From CAZBYL01 sp964496275 (GTDB taxonomy: Bacteria > Synergistota > Synergistia > Synergistales > Synergistaceae): 29,883 bases of DNA. Positions 1 through 6,717 of the stretch are shown here, piece after piece. The position numbers and the translations under genes are program-made. The notes beneath the pieces are model-generated. The model was given only the letters and a program-made list of their open reading frames with translations, was not told the DNA's origin and searched no databases. The DNA lies in contig CAZBYL010000029.1 in NCBI GenBank assembly GCA_964496275.1, forward strand, positions 1 through 29,883, in the 5' to 3' direction. Each line of letters opens with the position of its first letter. The first letter of the stretch is position 1.

Positions 1-50
1 GGGTCGGTAACGCCGGTCCCGGTGTGTTCGATTCGCACACGCCTCCGCCA
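1..50 (+). tRNA. selC: tRNA-Sec (selenocysteine), 3' portion only, cut by the window edge
   Basis: The visible part holds the end of a long variable arm (1-20, with CGG/CCG and GGG/CCC pairings), a T arm (stem GTGTG 22-26 with CGCAC 34-38, canonical loop TTCGATT 27-33), the 3' acceptor strand and an encoded CCA at 48-50. Between the T stem and the discriminator G47 there are eight bases (39-46), not seven. With the 5-bp T stem this gives the 8+5 geometry of bacterial tRNA-Sec. A tRNA-Ser or tRNA-Leu reading with a 7-bp acceptor would shift the T loop out of its conserved TTC register. The variable arm and its CGGTCCC end also resemble the E. coli selC 3' region from memory. The anticodon is outside the window, so the identity is strong inference. 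Confidence 0.78.
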
Positions 51-90
51 TGACACAATTCCATTACATTTGAATGAATCCATAGAATAA

Positions 91-133
91 TACAAAAAAT
101 CCTTGTTATCGGCGATAGCAAGGATTTTTTGTG
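91..133. terminator. Bidirectional intrinsic terminator after selC
   Basis: A perfect 12-bp inverted repeat (AAAAAATCCTTG at 94-105, CAAGGATTTTTT at 119-130) continues inward through five more pairs (106-110 with 114-118, one G-U) to a GGC loop. Outward it adds two or three pairs. The A run on one side and T run on the other allow it to end selC on the plus strand and the gene at 348-959 on the minus strand. The stretch 134-347 shows no gene or other recognisable element. Confidence 0.8.
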
Positions 134-347
134 TATTTACAGTCTATGAAACTATGGTTAATATTGGTTGTGTCCAAAGCGAAACCGTACCCAAGCGCAG
201 ATTATAAATGCGAGCGCCCCAAACTCTTTACGTACTTGATAATCCTAATTTTCGGAATGAAGAAAAATATGTAGAAATTTGCAGTTAGTCTTCACCTCTC
301 ACAATAGGATATTTCTATGCCACAGAGCTGAAATACCGTATACAATT

Positions 348-959
348 TTAAATTTCCGGCTGTCCCCGCAAATTCAAAACGGTACATAGATTTACCAGCT
401 CATTTGTGTTGCAGCCTATCCAGTGAGGGATCGGTTTTGTGTATGCAAATTCTATTGCGGTTTCACCAGGTGGATTATTCCAACGGGGGTCTGATTTGAA
501 TATATTGTTTGTCTCTTTTTCGCATGCAGCAGGAGTTTTACTCTGTAGTCTGACAGCTCCAAAAGAATTCCAATAATTTATTACTCCCAATTCCGCGTAC
601 GTGTAGGTGGAGCGGAACAGATGCAGCCCGCTGCCACTTTCCGTAAGCATGATAAGCGTGCTCAACGCAAAACCTGCCCTGTCAGTTATAAAAAATTCCG
701 CTATATTATTGAACATGGATAGTATTTGGAGTGAGGATTTAAAACGCATACCTGCAAATGCGCCATGTACTCCTTTTTCAGGTATGTCAAAAAACGCTTC
801 TACTGCTATATTTCCATTTGTTACATTTGCAGACCATTCGTGAAAACAAACTATCTTTGATTTATCGTCAAATATGCAGCAATTTTCCCAATTTGATTCC
901 TCGGCAAACTGTAATTTTGATACATTGTATTTCATTTTATGTATACTGAATATTTGCAA
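348..959 (-). CDS. Hypothetical protein, orphan gene beside selC
   Basis: I do not recognise this 203-residue protein. It has no signal peptide, clear membrane segment or cysteine-rich metal motif, and looks like a soluble mixed alpha/beta protein. Its aromatic-rich C-terminal third contains Trp-Asn and Pro-His-Trp-Ile-Gly stretches. The codons (many GAA, AAA, ATA, TTT) are compatible with real coding sequence, and there is no competing gene on the other strand. The proposed start is TTG at 957-959, because AAGGA lies about ten bases upstream of it. An ATG eight codons later (933-935) is the alternative but lacks a well-placed Shine-Dalgarno. The gene stands alone between the selC terminator and the divergent aldo/keto reductase promoter. 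Its position directly downstream of a tRNA gene is a common place for accessory genes, though no integrase or att repeat is visible. Confidence 0.6.
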   Translation of the reverse strand: MQIFSIHKMKYNVSKLQFAEESNWENCCIFDDKSKIVCFHEWSANVTNGNIAVEAFFDIPEKGVHGAFAGMRFKSSLQILSMFNNIAEFFITDRAGFALSTLIMLTESGSGLHLFRSTYTYAELGVINYWNSFGAVRLQSKTPAACEKETNNIFKSDPRWNNPPGETAIEFAYTKPIPHWIGCNTNELVNLCTVLNLRGQPEI

Positions 960-1065
960 AGATATCGCGTCCTTATTACCGAATTTTTATCAATAGTGAG
1001 AATACATTGCTAATTTTATCATTTTCTACGGCAGCACGGAATATTTCTGCGGGCAAGCTGATGCG

Positions 1066-1096
1066 TTGACTTTGAGCCGGCTCCATGCTGTAGAAT
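1066..1096 (+). promoter_or_regulatory. Candidate promoter with 19-bp spacer and internal palindrome
   Basis: TTGACT (1066-1071) and TAGAAT (1091-1096) match the -35 and -10 consensus well but are 19 bases apart, two more than optimal. The spacer holds the perfect 10-base palindrome GAGCCGGCTC (1074-1083). A long spacer containing a dyad operator is the classic arrangement at MerR-family-controlled promoters. It lies 54 bases upstream of the aldo/keto reductase start. Confidence 0.45.
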
Positions 1097-1149
1097 AGTT
1101 GCATTCTGTGTTGAGTGATTTTATTTTCAAATATTTGGGGGGACATGTA

Positions 1150-2268
1150 ATGCAAAAGCTTGGTTTCGGGACGATGAGACTGCCGCTGACGGATGAAACG
1201 AATCAGAAAAGTATAGATATGAAAGCATATTGCGGGATGGTTGACATCTTTATGGAAAACGGTTTTTCATACTTTGACACGGCGTATATGTACCATGAGT
1301 ATGAGAGTGAAAATGCGCTGAGGGAGGCTGTTGTTCGGCGCTATCCCAGAGAAGCTTTTACAGTAGCTTCAAAATTACCTCTTTCTCTGCTTCAGCGGAG
1401 CGGCGACAATGAACGTATATTTGTGGAGCAGTTAAAAAAATGCGGAATATCGCATTTTGATTATTATATGCTTCATAATATTAATTCCGTAAACTATAAA
1501 ACGGCGCAAAAATTTAATTGTTTTGAATATATATCTGAGTTAAAGGCATCAGGCAAGGTGCGTAGCATTGGTTTTTCTTACCATGATAACAGTGTATTGC
1601 TGGACGAAGTTCTGACATCACACCCCGAGGTTGATTTCGTTCAGCTTCAGCTCAACTATTTGGATTGGGATAATAGCGGAATACAGTCTAAAGAGTGCTA
1701 TAAAACTGCCCAAAAACATAATAAGAAGGTAATTGTGATGGAACCTGTCAAAGGTGGCACTCTTGCAGATATTCCCGCTGACGCCCTTGAAACATTAAGG
1801 AAGGTACGACCTGAAATGTCTGCTGCATCGTGGGCAATAAGGTTCGCTGCAAGCTTGGATGGGGTTATGTGTGTGCTAAGCGGTATGTCAGATATGAAAC
1901 AAATGCTGGATAACGTAAGTTTCATGAGGGATTTCACTCCGCTTTGCGGCGAGGAATATAGCGCATTAAAGAGAGCTGTCGGGAGTATCGCGGAAGCTCG
2001 AATTGTGCCGTGTACTGCCTGCCGTTATTGTGTGGAAGGCTGTCCTAAAAAAATAGCGATTCCCGAATATTTTGCGCTGTATAATGCTGAAAAGGAATCT
2101 ATAAATAAGGGGTTTTCAACTCAGGGTGTATATTATGCTAATTTAGCACTGTCACACGGCAAGGCATCTGAATGTGTTTCGTGCCGTTTATGTGAAAAGG
2201 CGTGTCCGCAGCATATAGAAATAAGCCGTTTTATGCGTGATGTAGCTGCGACGTTTGAAAAGCAGTGA
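1150..2268 (+). CDS. Aldo/keto reductase with C-terminal double [4Fe-4S] ferredoxin domain
   Basis: This 372-residue cytoplasmic oxidoreductase belongs to the aldo/keto reductase branch that carries its own ferredoxin domain. The TIM-barrel part (about 1-275) starts with the family motif GFGTMRLP. It keeps the expected catalytic tetrad: Asp43 and Tyr48 in FDTAYMY, Lys75 in ASKLPL, and His109 in YMLHN. The C-terminal part has two Cx2Cx2Cx3C[P] motifs (Cys288/291/294/298 and Cys342/345/348/352), which should bind two [4Fe-4S] clusters and suggest ferredoxin-linked electron transfer. The substrate cannot be read from sequence. The ATG at 1150 is chosen because GGGGGGAC lies just upstream and the protein then begins at the family's usual N-terminus. 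An in-frame ATG at 1099 would add 17 unrelated residues. It is monocistronic, with its own promoter and a hairpin after it. Confidence 0.93.
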   Translation: MQKLGFGTMRLPLTDETNQKSIDMKAYCGMVDIFMENGFSYFDTAYMYHEYESENALREAVVRRYPREAFTVASKLPLSLLQRSGDNERIFVEQLKKCGISHFDYYMLHNINSVNYKTAQKFNCFEYISELKASGKVRSIGFSYHDNSVLLDEVLTSHPEVDFVQLQLNYLDWDNSGIQSKECYKTAQKHNKKVIVMEPVKGGTLADIPADALETLRKVRPEMSAASWAIRFAASLDGVMCVLSGMSDMKQMLDNVSFMRDFTPLCGEEYSALKRAVGSIAEARIVPCTACRYCVEGCPKKIAIPEYFALYNAEKESINKGFSTQGVYYANLALSHGKASECVSCRLCEKACPQHIEISRFMRDVAATFEKQ

Positions 2269-2583
2269 CAATATTTGGGAGTAATAGGACGGCATAGGAG
2301 GCTCTTCGGTTTTTGCAGACTACTTATGCCGATTTTGTGGGCGTGACAAGATGTACAAATCTGATGTGAGAAGAATGTTTTTTCCCGCTGCATTTTCTCA
2401 ACGAATACCACGGAAATAATTTTACAACTGATTTTTGTTTTTGATACGGAAGAACCGTTATACAAGCTTATACATTACTTTCCCGTTTTGTGTTATCATT
2501 AAGCGCTGTAGGGGCTTATTCCCTTTCTAAGAACGCAGTGTGCCCTACGTTTTGATTATTGTGCCTGTAAAGGGTGGGGTTGT
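2269..2583. other. 315-base gap between the aldo/keto reductase and tmk
   Basis: No gene is supported here. The stretch holds the hairpin at 2290-2336, an A+T-rich middle, and a possible extended -10 element TGTTATCAT at 2491-2499 that could start the tmk operon near 2506. Just after it, GTAGGG (2508-2513) and CCCTAC (2543-2548) can pair across about 29 bases. GGG/CCC within 2511-2523 offers a competing small hairpin. No known riboswitch class was recognised. Confidence 0.35.
2290..2336 (+). terminator. Probable intrinsic terminator after the aldo/keto reductase
   Basis: CGGCATA (2290-2296) pairs with TATGCCG (2325-2331), with further imperfect pairs inside, and is followed by ATTTTG. The stem is interrupted and the T tract is short, so it is weaker than the other terminators here. 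Confidence 0.5.
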
Positions 2584-3198
2584 ATGTTTATTTCGTTTGA
2601 GGGAATAGACGGTTCGGGCAAAACAACGCAAGCAAAGCTTTTTTCGGATTGGCTCTGCAAAAGAGGTTGTCCTGTTTTGCTTACAAGGGAACCGGGCGGC
2701 TGGGATGGAAGCTCGCCTTTGCGTGAAATGGTTATAAGCGGTGAACTTAGGCATCCTTGGAGTGAGGCATGCCTTTTTATGCTGGACAGAGCAGAGCATG
2801 TCGCCCGTGTGATAGAGCCCGCGCTTGCTGCGGGGACACATGTAATTTGCGAGAGGTATCACGATTCAACTTTGGCATATCAGGTCTGGGGCAGGGGGCT
2901 GCCTTTGGAAATCTTCAATACTTTGGCTAAAGAAGCGTCTTTTCCGATACCTGATTTTACAATTTTGTTTGATGTTTCCGTCGGATATGCCCTTTCCAGA
3001 GTGACAAAACGCGGTCGGCCTGACGCATTTGAATCCGAGGGAGAGTGTTTTATGTCTAGGGTGAGGAATGGATATTTATCCCTTGCAGAGAATTTTCCCG
3101 ACCGTTTTATCGTTATAGACGCAAATAACGCAGATATAAACACCGTATTTTTGTCTGTGGTTTCCGCTTTGAATCAGCGGGGGTATTTTAATGGTTGA
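2584..3198 (+). CDS. tmk: Thymidylate kinase
   Basis: This enzyme phosphorylates dTMP to dTDP with ATP, the step that feeds dTTP synthesis in the cytoplasm. The 204 residues match the usual family length. The P-loop GIDGSGKT is at 7-14. TREPGG (34-39), DRAEH (68-72) and ERYHDSTLAYQ (90-100) are the dTMP-binding and catalytic signatures. The last has Glu where many homologues have Asp in DRY. A GGGTGGGG stretch precedes the ATG at 2584. It heads a run of plus-strand genes, and its last codons overlap the start of holB by eight bases. The tmk-holB-ricT order is also seen around this locus in Bacillus, which supports the neighbour assignments. Confidence 0.95.
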   Translation: MFISFEGIDGSGKTTQAKLFSDWLCKRGCPVLLTREPGGWDGSSPLREMVISGELRHPWSEACLFMLDRAEHVARVIEPALAAGTHVICERYHDSTLAYQVWGRGLPLEIFNTLAKEASFPIPDFTILFDVSVGYALSRVTKRGRPDAFESEGECFMSRVRNGYLSLAENFPDRFIVIDANNADINTVFLSVVSALNQRGYFNG

Positions 3199-3934
3199 GA
3201 ATTCTTCGGAACTGCTCGAGCTTTCCAAAGGTTGGGCAGAAATAAAGAACGCTGTCAGCTCCGGGCGCTGCACTCAGTCTCTTGCTGTTGTTGTGCCGTC
3301 TGCAATGCAGGAGATGTTTGTATGCAAGTTTGGAGAACTGCTGTTGGGGACATATCCGACATGGAAGGATGGAGTTCACCCTGATTTAATTTATGCGGGC
3401 AAATATTTGACAGCGCCTTCGATTGATGAATGCCGCCTTTTACGCAGTGAACTGGAACTGCACCCTTTGGCCGCAAACAATCGTCTTGCCGTAATATGGG
3501 GCTCAGAAAAGCTTTCCGTTGAGGCATCAAACAGCCTTCTAAAACTGACGGAAGAACCGCCGTCGCACGGATATGTGCTGTTTATATCGGAAGAAGATAA
3601 ACTGATTCCCACAATTAAAAGTCGTGTTTGGCTTATACACATTGACCTGCCTGAGGAGATTGTAAAGCCCAAAGCGCATCCGAATTCAGCGGAGGAGTGG
3701 GCGGAGTGGCTGGACAGCGGCAAGAAGTCAAGCTCAGAAATTTTGTATTTGGAAATAGATAGTTGGATAAAATATTTAACGGACAAAGGGGATTACGTAA
3801 TATCGGCTAAGCTTGAATCAATGGTCAGAATAATGGAGCAGAAAAGGCTTTCTGTGCCAATGATTCAAGATACCGTTTTTGCTGTCCTCAAGGAGGGAAT
3901 TCCCTGTGAGCAAATTTTTGGCAATTTATGGTAA
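3191..3934 (+). CDS. holB: DNA polymerase III delta'-type clamp-loader subunit
   Basis: This is a 247-residue AAA+ family clamp-loader protein, recognised by ASNSLLKLTEEPP (112-124) and the sensor-1-like LIPTIKSR (138-145). In delta' proteins the corresponding region contacts neighbouring subunits of the complex that loads the sliding clamp. The N-terminal region where a Walker A would lie reads AVVVPSAMQEMF and has no GxxGxGK. No four-cysteine zinc module is visible. It is therefore an ATP-independent structural subunit and is shorter than the roughly 330 residues common in the family. Its ATG overlaps tmk by eight bases. The 3' end contains the Shine-Dalgarno of ricT, whose start lies inside this gene, so translation is likely coupled. 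The family call rests on a few motifs plus conserved context. Confidence 0.85.
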   Translation: MVENSSELLELSKGWAEIKNAVSSGRCTQSLAVVVPSAMQEMFVCKFGELLLGTYPTWKDGVHPDLIYAGKYLTAPSIDECRLLRSELELHPLAANNRLAVIWGSEKLSVEASNSLLKLTEEPPSHGYVLFISEEDKLIPTIKSRVWLIHIDLPEEIVKPKAHPNSAEEWAEWLDSGKKSSSEILYLEIDSWIKYLTDKGDYVISAKLESMVRIMEQKRLSVPMIQDTVFAVLKEGIPCEQIFGNLW

Positions 3935-5192
3935 ACCCAGGTATCTCGGCATTGTCGAGTACGATGGAGATATACTTAAAGGGTCTTCGATAATAGTGGA
4001 GTCGCATAGAGGCGAAGAACTCGCTGTTGTGGCCGGAAGCCTTACTCCGGAACAGGAAAATGAGTACAGGCTGCTTAGAAATGCAACGGAGCATGGTGAC
4101 TCCGCCGCAAAATCAACGGAGCCGGTTGTAACGGATTTATCCTTTATCGCGCTTGCAACGGACGAGGATATTGAAGTTAAGAATAGTTACAAACAGGAAG
4201 AATACTCTATCCTCAGGAGTGCGAAGGAGCTTTTAAAGCCGCATGATCTTGAAATGAAACTCATTGATGTGGAGTTTCTTGTCAACAAGCGAAAACTGTT
4301 CTTTTATTTTTCATCAGAACAGAGAGTTGATTTTAGAGCCTACGTAAGGGATTTAGCCAGAGAATTTAAGACACGTATAGAGCTCAGACAAATTGGGGTA
4401 AGAGACGAAGCTAAAGTTATACGCGGAGTCGGCCCGTGTGGGCAGCCGTGCTGCTGCAGTTATTGGCTAAATCAATTTGCCCCTATTTGTATAAAAATGG
4501 TGAAGGAGCAGAATCTTGCTCTGAACCCGGCAAAGATTTCGGGTATATGCGGACGCCTCATGTGCTGCATGTGTTTTGAGCACAATGTGTACCATGAAAT
4601 ATGGGAGAACCTTCCGAATCCCGGTACAAAAATCAAGACTCCAACAGGCAATGTTATAGTTGCGGGAATCGAGCTTCATACAAAGAAAGTTCGCTGTTTT
4701 GTACCAGGGCGCGGTGAAGTGAAGGTTCCGACCGAGCAGTTTGAGGAGTTTAAGGACATTGTAGTATCCGGCAAGGAGTGGGTGGATGAGAGCGCAGCGG
4801 AAGAGGTTCAGCCTAAATCCCTTAAGGGAATTTTCCCTGATTATTCGTCTGTTTTCTCTCAGATAGACAATCAGTCTCACGCAGTTGCTGAACAACCGCA
4901 GCGTAACGGCAGGAGCACACCGAATCAGCAGGATGCTAACGGTGAGATAAAACCTCAGGAAAACAGAAAAAGAAAAAAACGTCCTAAGCACCCTATTGCC
5001 GAAAGAGGCAAGGAAGAGAATAAAGAACAACGCACAGAACCTAAACAGCGCCAAGTAATATTGAAAGAACAATCTCAGGATGTATCTGCAGCCGACGGTG
5101 TCTCTTTGCAAAACAAGAACAGGCGGCAGAGACGCAGGAGAGGGCATAAACCGGGAGAGGGCAATAAACAAGATTCTGCGCAAAACCAATAG
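3906..5192 (+). CDS. ricT: RicT / PSP1 C-terminal domain protein with basic tail
   Basis: RicT (YaaT) works with RicA and RicF in Bacillus as an iron-sulfur complex that stimulates RNase Y-dependent RNA processing. The conserved core (about 1-260) contains the cysteine-rich block CGQPCCC around 178-184, then Cys195, and KISGICGRLMCCMC ending near 223, plus the hallmark KEQNLALNPAKISG. Start choice: GTG at 3906, because AAGGAGGG at 3890-3897 is eight bases upstream. The earlier TTG at 3879 would put that Shine-Dalgarno inside the gene. With this start the protein has 428 residues. The last roughly 130 residues are a low-complexity Lys/Arg/Gln/Glu tail with clusters such as RKRKKRPKHP and RRQRRRRGHKPG, not part of the standard family core. 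It overlaps holB by 29 bases and is followed 15 bases later by ftsY. Confidence 0.92.
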   Translation: MSKFLAIYGKPRYLGIVEYDGDILKGSSIIVESHRGEELAVVAGSLTPEQENEYRLLRNATEHGDSAAKSTEPVVTDLSFIALATDEDIEVKNSYKQEEYSILRSAKELLKPHDLEMKLIDVEFLVNKRKLFFYFSSEQRVDFRAYVRDLAREFKTRIELRQIGVRDEAKVIRGVGPCGQPCCCSYWLNQFAPICIKMVKEQNLALNPAKISGICGRLMCCMCFEHNVYHEIWENLPNPGTKIKTPTGNVIVAGIELHTKKVRCFVPGRGEVKVPTEQFEEFKDIVVSGKEWVDESAAEEVQPKSLKGIFPDYSSVFSQIDNQSHAVAEQPQRNGRSTPNQQDANGEIKPQENRKRKKRPKHPIAERGKEENKEQRTEPKQRQVILKEQSQDVSAADGVSLQNKNRRQRRRRGHKPGEGNKQDSAQNQ

Positions 5193-5207
5193 TCGGAGGT
5201 GTAAAGT

Positions 5208-6137
5208 ATGTCTTTGTGGAAGAGTTTGTCCGATAAATTAAAAAACACCGGAAATAAATGGACTCAAAGTGTCTCGAACCTTTTTTCCGATGAGCCTCTG
5301 ACAGATGAATTCTGGGATGAGCTTGAAGAACTTCTGATTTTCGGCGATGTAGGTATAGATACAACGGAGGTTCTGATAGCAAAGCTTCGCCAGACATCTA
5401 TTGACAAAAGAATTGCTCGTACTTCCGAGCTGAAAAAGGCTTTTGTTGATTTATTGGTGGAACAGCTTGAATCTGTGCCCGGCATGGGGTCTCCGCTGAA
5501 ACTGACCTCGAAGCCCGCCGTTGTGATAATGATAGGTGTAAACGGCAGCGGAAAAACCACCACGTCCGGCAAACTTGCGGCGCAGCTTAAAGCTTCCGGC
5601 AAACGTGTAATTATGGCGGCCGCAGATACCTTCCGAGCTGCTGCCATAGAACAGCTAAAGGCATGGGGAGAAAAAACAAACGTTCGTGTAATAGCGCAGA
5701 ACCAGGACAGCGACCCTGCCGCTGTGGTATACGATTCGATCATGGCAGCCAAAGCTGCGGGAGACGATGTGATTATTGCCGATACTGCTGGGAGACTGCA
5801 CACCAAATCCAATCTTATGGAAGAACTCAGTAAGGTTGAAAGAGTCATAAAAAGAGAGATTCCCGAGGGGCCGGCGGAGGTTCTGATCGTGTTGGATGCA
5901 GTTACCGGACAGAACGGTTTTATGCAGGCAGAGACATTCAGCAAAGCAATGCCGATAACCGGAGTCGTGCTTACAAAATTCGATAATACTTCGAAGGGCG
6001 GTATTGTTCTTGCCATTGCAGATAAGTTAAAGATGCCTATTCGCTATGTCGGGCTCGGGGAGGGCGTTGACGATTTGCAGCTTTTTGATCCGAGAACGTT
6101 TGTGGAGACACTGTTGAATGAACGAAAACCGGAATAA
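5208..6137 (+). CDS. ftsY: Signal recognition particle receptor FtsY
   Basis: FtsY is the membrane-associated SRP-type GTPase that receives Ffh-ribosome complexes for co-translational insertion of membrane proteins. The 309 residues contain only the N and G domains. A helical N domain (about 25-95) is followed by G1 GVNGSGKT (110-117), the SRP-GTPase DTFRAAA (140-146), DTAGR (192-196), TKFD (256-259) and the closing GLGEGVDDLQLFDP. The long acidic A domain of enterobacterial FtsY is absent, which is normal outside that group; a short amphipathic N-terminus probably provides membrane contact. GGAGGTG precedes the ATG by a good distance. The stop lies 20 bases inside the next gene, suggesting coupled translation. 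Confidence 0.97.
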   Translation: MSLWKSLSDKLKNTGNKWTQSVSNLFSDEPLTDEFWDELEELLIFGDVGIDTTEVLIAKLRQTSIDKRIARTSELKKAFVDLLVEQLESVPGMGSPLKLTSKPAVVIMIGVNGSGKTTTSGKLAAQLKASGKRVIMAAADTFRAAAIEQLKAWGEKTNVRVIAQNQDSDPAAVVYDSIMAAKAAGDDVIIADTAGRLHTKSNLMEELSKVERVIKREIPEGPAEVLIVLDAVTGQNGFMQAETFSKAMPITGVVLTKFDNTSKGGIVLAIADKLKMPIRYVGLGEGVDDLQLFDPRTFVETLLNERKPE

Positions 6138-6690
6138 TTGCCGACTTCTGCGTGACTGCGAAGGTAAACACCCGCGGGATCCTCTCGTGAAAAAAATTAT
6201 TGCCTTGCTTATTCCGAGAGGCGACATGGAAGTTTTTGAATATACAAAATCTCTTTTGAGAGAAGAGTGGGGAGATCCCGAGCGGGTAAGCGATATGTAT
6301 CCGTTTGTGTGGACGAACTATTATGAAGATATTGCTCCGGAGCTGGATCGCTGCTTCTTTTCCTATTCTGGCTTATATCCGTTGTCAAAACTGCCCGAAT
6401 GGAAAATTAAAACCTGTGAATTAGAAAAAAAAACAGGTGCGGCAAGAAGGGTAAACCTTGACCCAGGGACACTGGACGGGGCTCGTTTACTGCTTGCTTC
6501 AACGAAGGGACAGGCGCATAGAATATACCTCAGAGACGGAATTTTTGCGGAGGTGACCCTTTGCAGACGCAAAGGAAAATGGGAGAATTTTTTCTACACA
6601 TTTCCCGATTTCAAAAGCGGGGTATACGATAAGTGGCTTGAATCCGTGCGCGAGGACTGGAAGGCGGAACATTTCAGAGTAACACAATAA
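6118..6690 (+). CDS. DUF4416 family protein
   Basis: The 190-residue soluble protein matches the DUF4416 family, whose function is unknown to me. Recognisable blocks are FVWTNYYEDI (63-72), a Leu-rich stretch leading to WKIKTCELE (95-103), RRVNLDPG (110-117), ASTKGQAHRIYL (127-138) and GIFAEVTL (141-148). The conserved Asn-Leu-Asp-Pro-Gly and Lys-x3-His-Arg-Ile-Tyr-Leu motifs suggest an enzyme-like active site, but no reaction can be named. The ATG at 6118 overlaps ftsY by 20 bases. The family usually starts nearer the LVKKIIALL segment, so the first roughly 20 residues may be untranslated; a GTG at 6187 is a possible alternative. It sits between ftsY and purB, which gives no clear functional hint. 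Confidence 0.85.
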   Translation: MNENRNNCRLLRDCEGKHPRDPLVKKIIALLIPRGDMEVFEYTKSLLREEWGDPERVSDMYPFVWTNYYEDIAPELDRCFFSYSGLYPLSKLPEWKIKTCELEKKTGAARRVNLDPGTLDGARLLLASTKGQAHRIYLRDGIFAEVTLCRRKGKWENFFYTFPDFKSGVYDKWLESVREDWKAEHFRVTQ

Positions 6691-6717
6691 AATAAATCGT
6701 ACTTTGGAGGTATTTAC

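Noticed and set aside
1..1149. A genomic island or prophage integrated at selC
   Set aside because: No integrase, repeated tRNA end or phage gene is visible; only one orphan gene occupies the site.
2220..2300. UGA at the end of the aldo/keto reductase as a selenocysteine codon
   Set aside because: The protein already ends where the family ends, and the following codons do not continue a conserved domain. The tRNA-Sec gene at the edge alone is not evidence for recoding here.
4467..5189. 240-codon minus-strand frame opposite ricT
   Set aside because: Its Leu/Arg/Phe-rich content mirrors the basic, A-rich tail of RicT; it has no plausible start site or homology.
5264..6016. Long open frame on the minus strand opposite ftsY
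   Set aside because: It is a shadow of a certain gene; its Ser/Thr/Ala-rich composition reflects antisense reading, and no family is recognisable.
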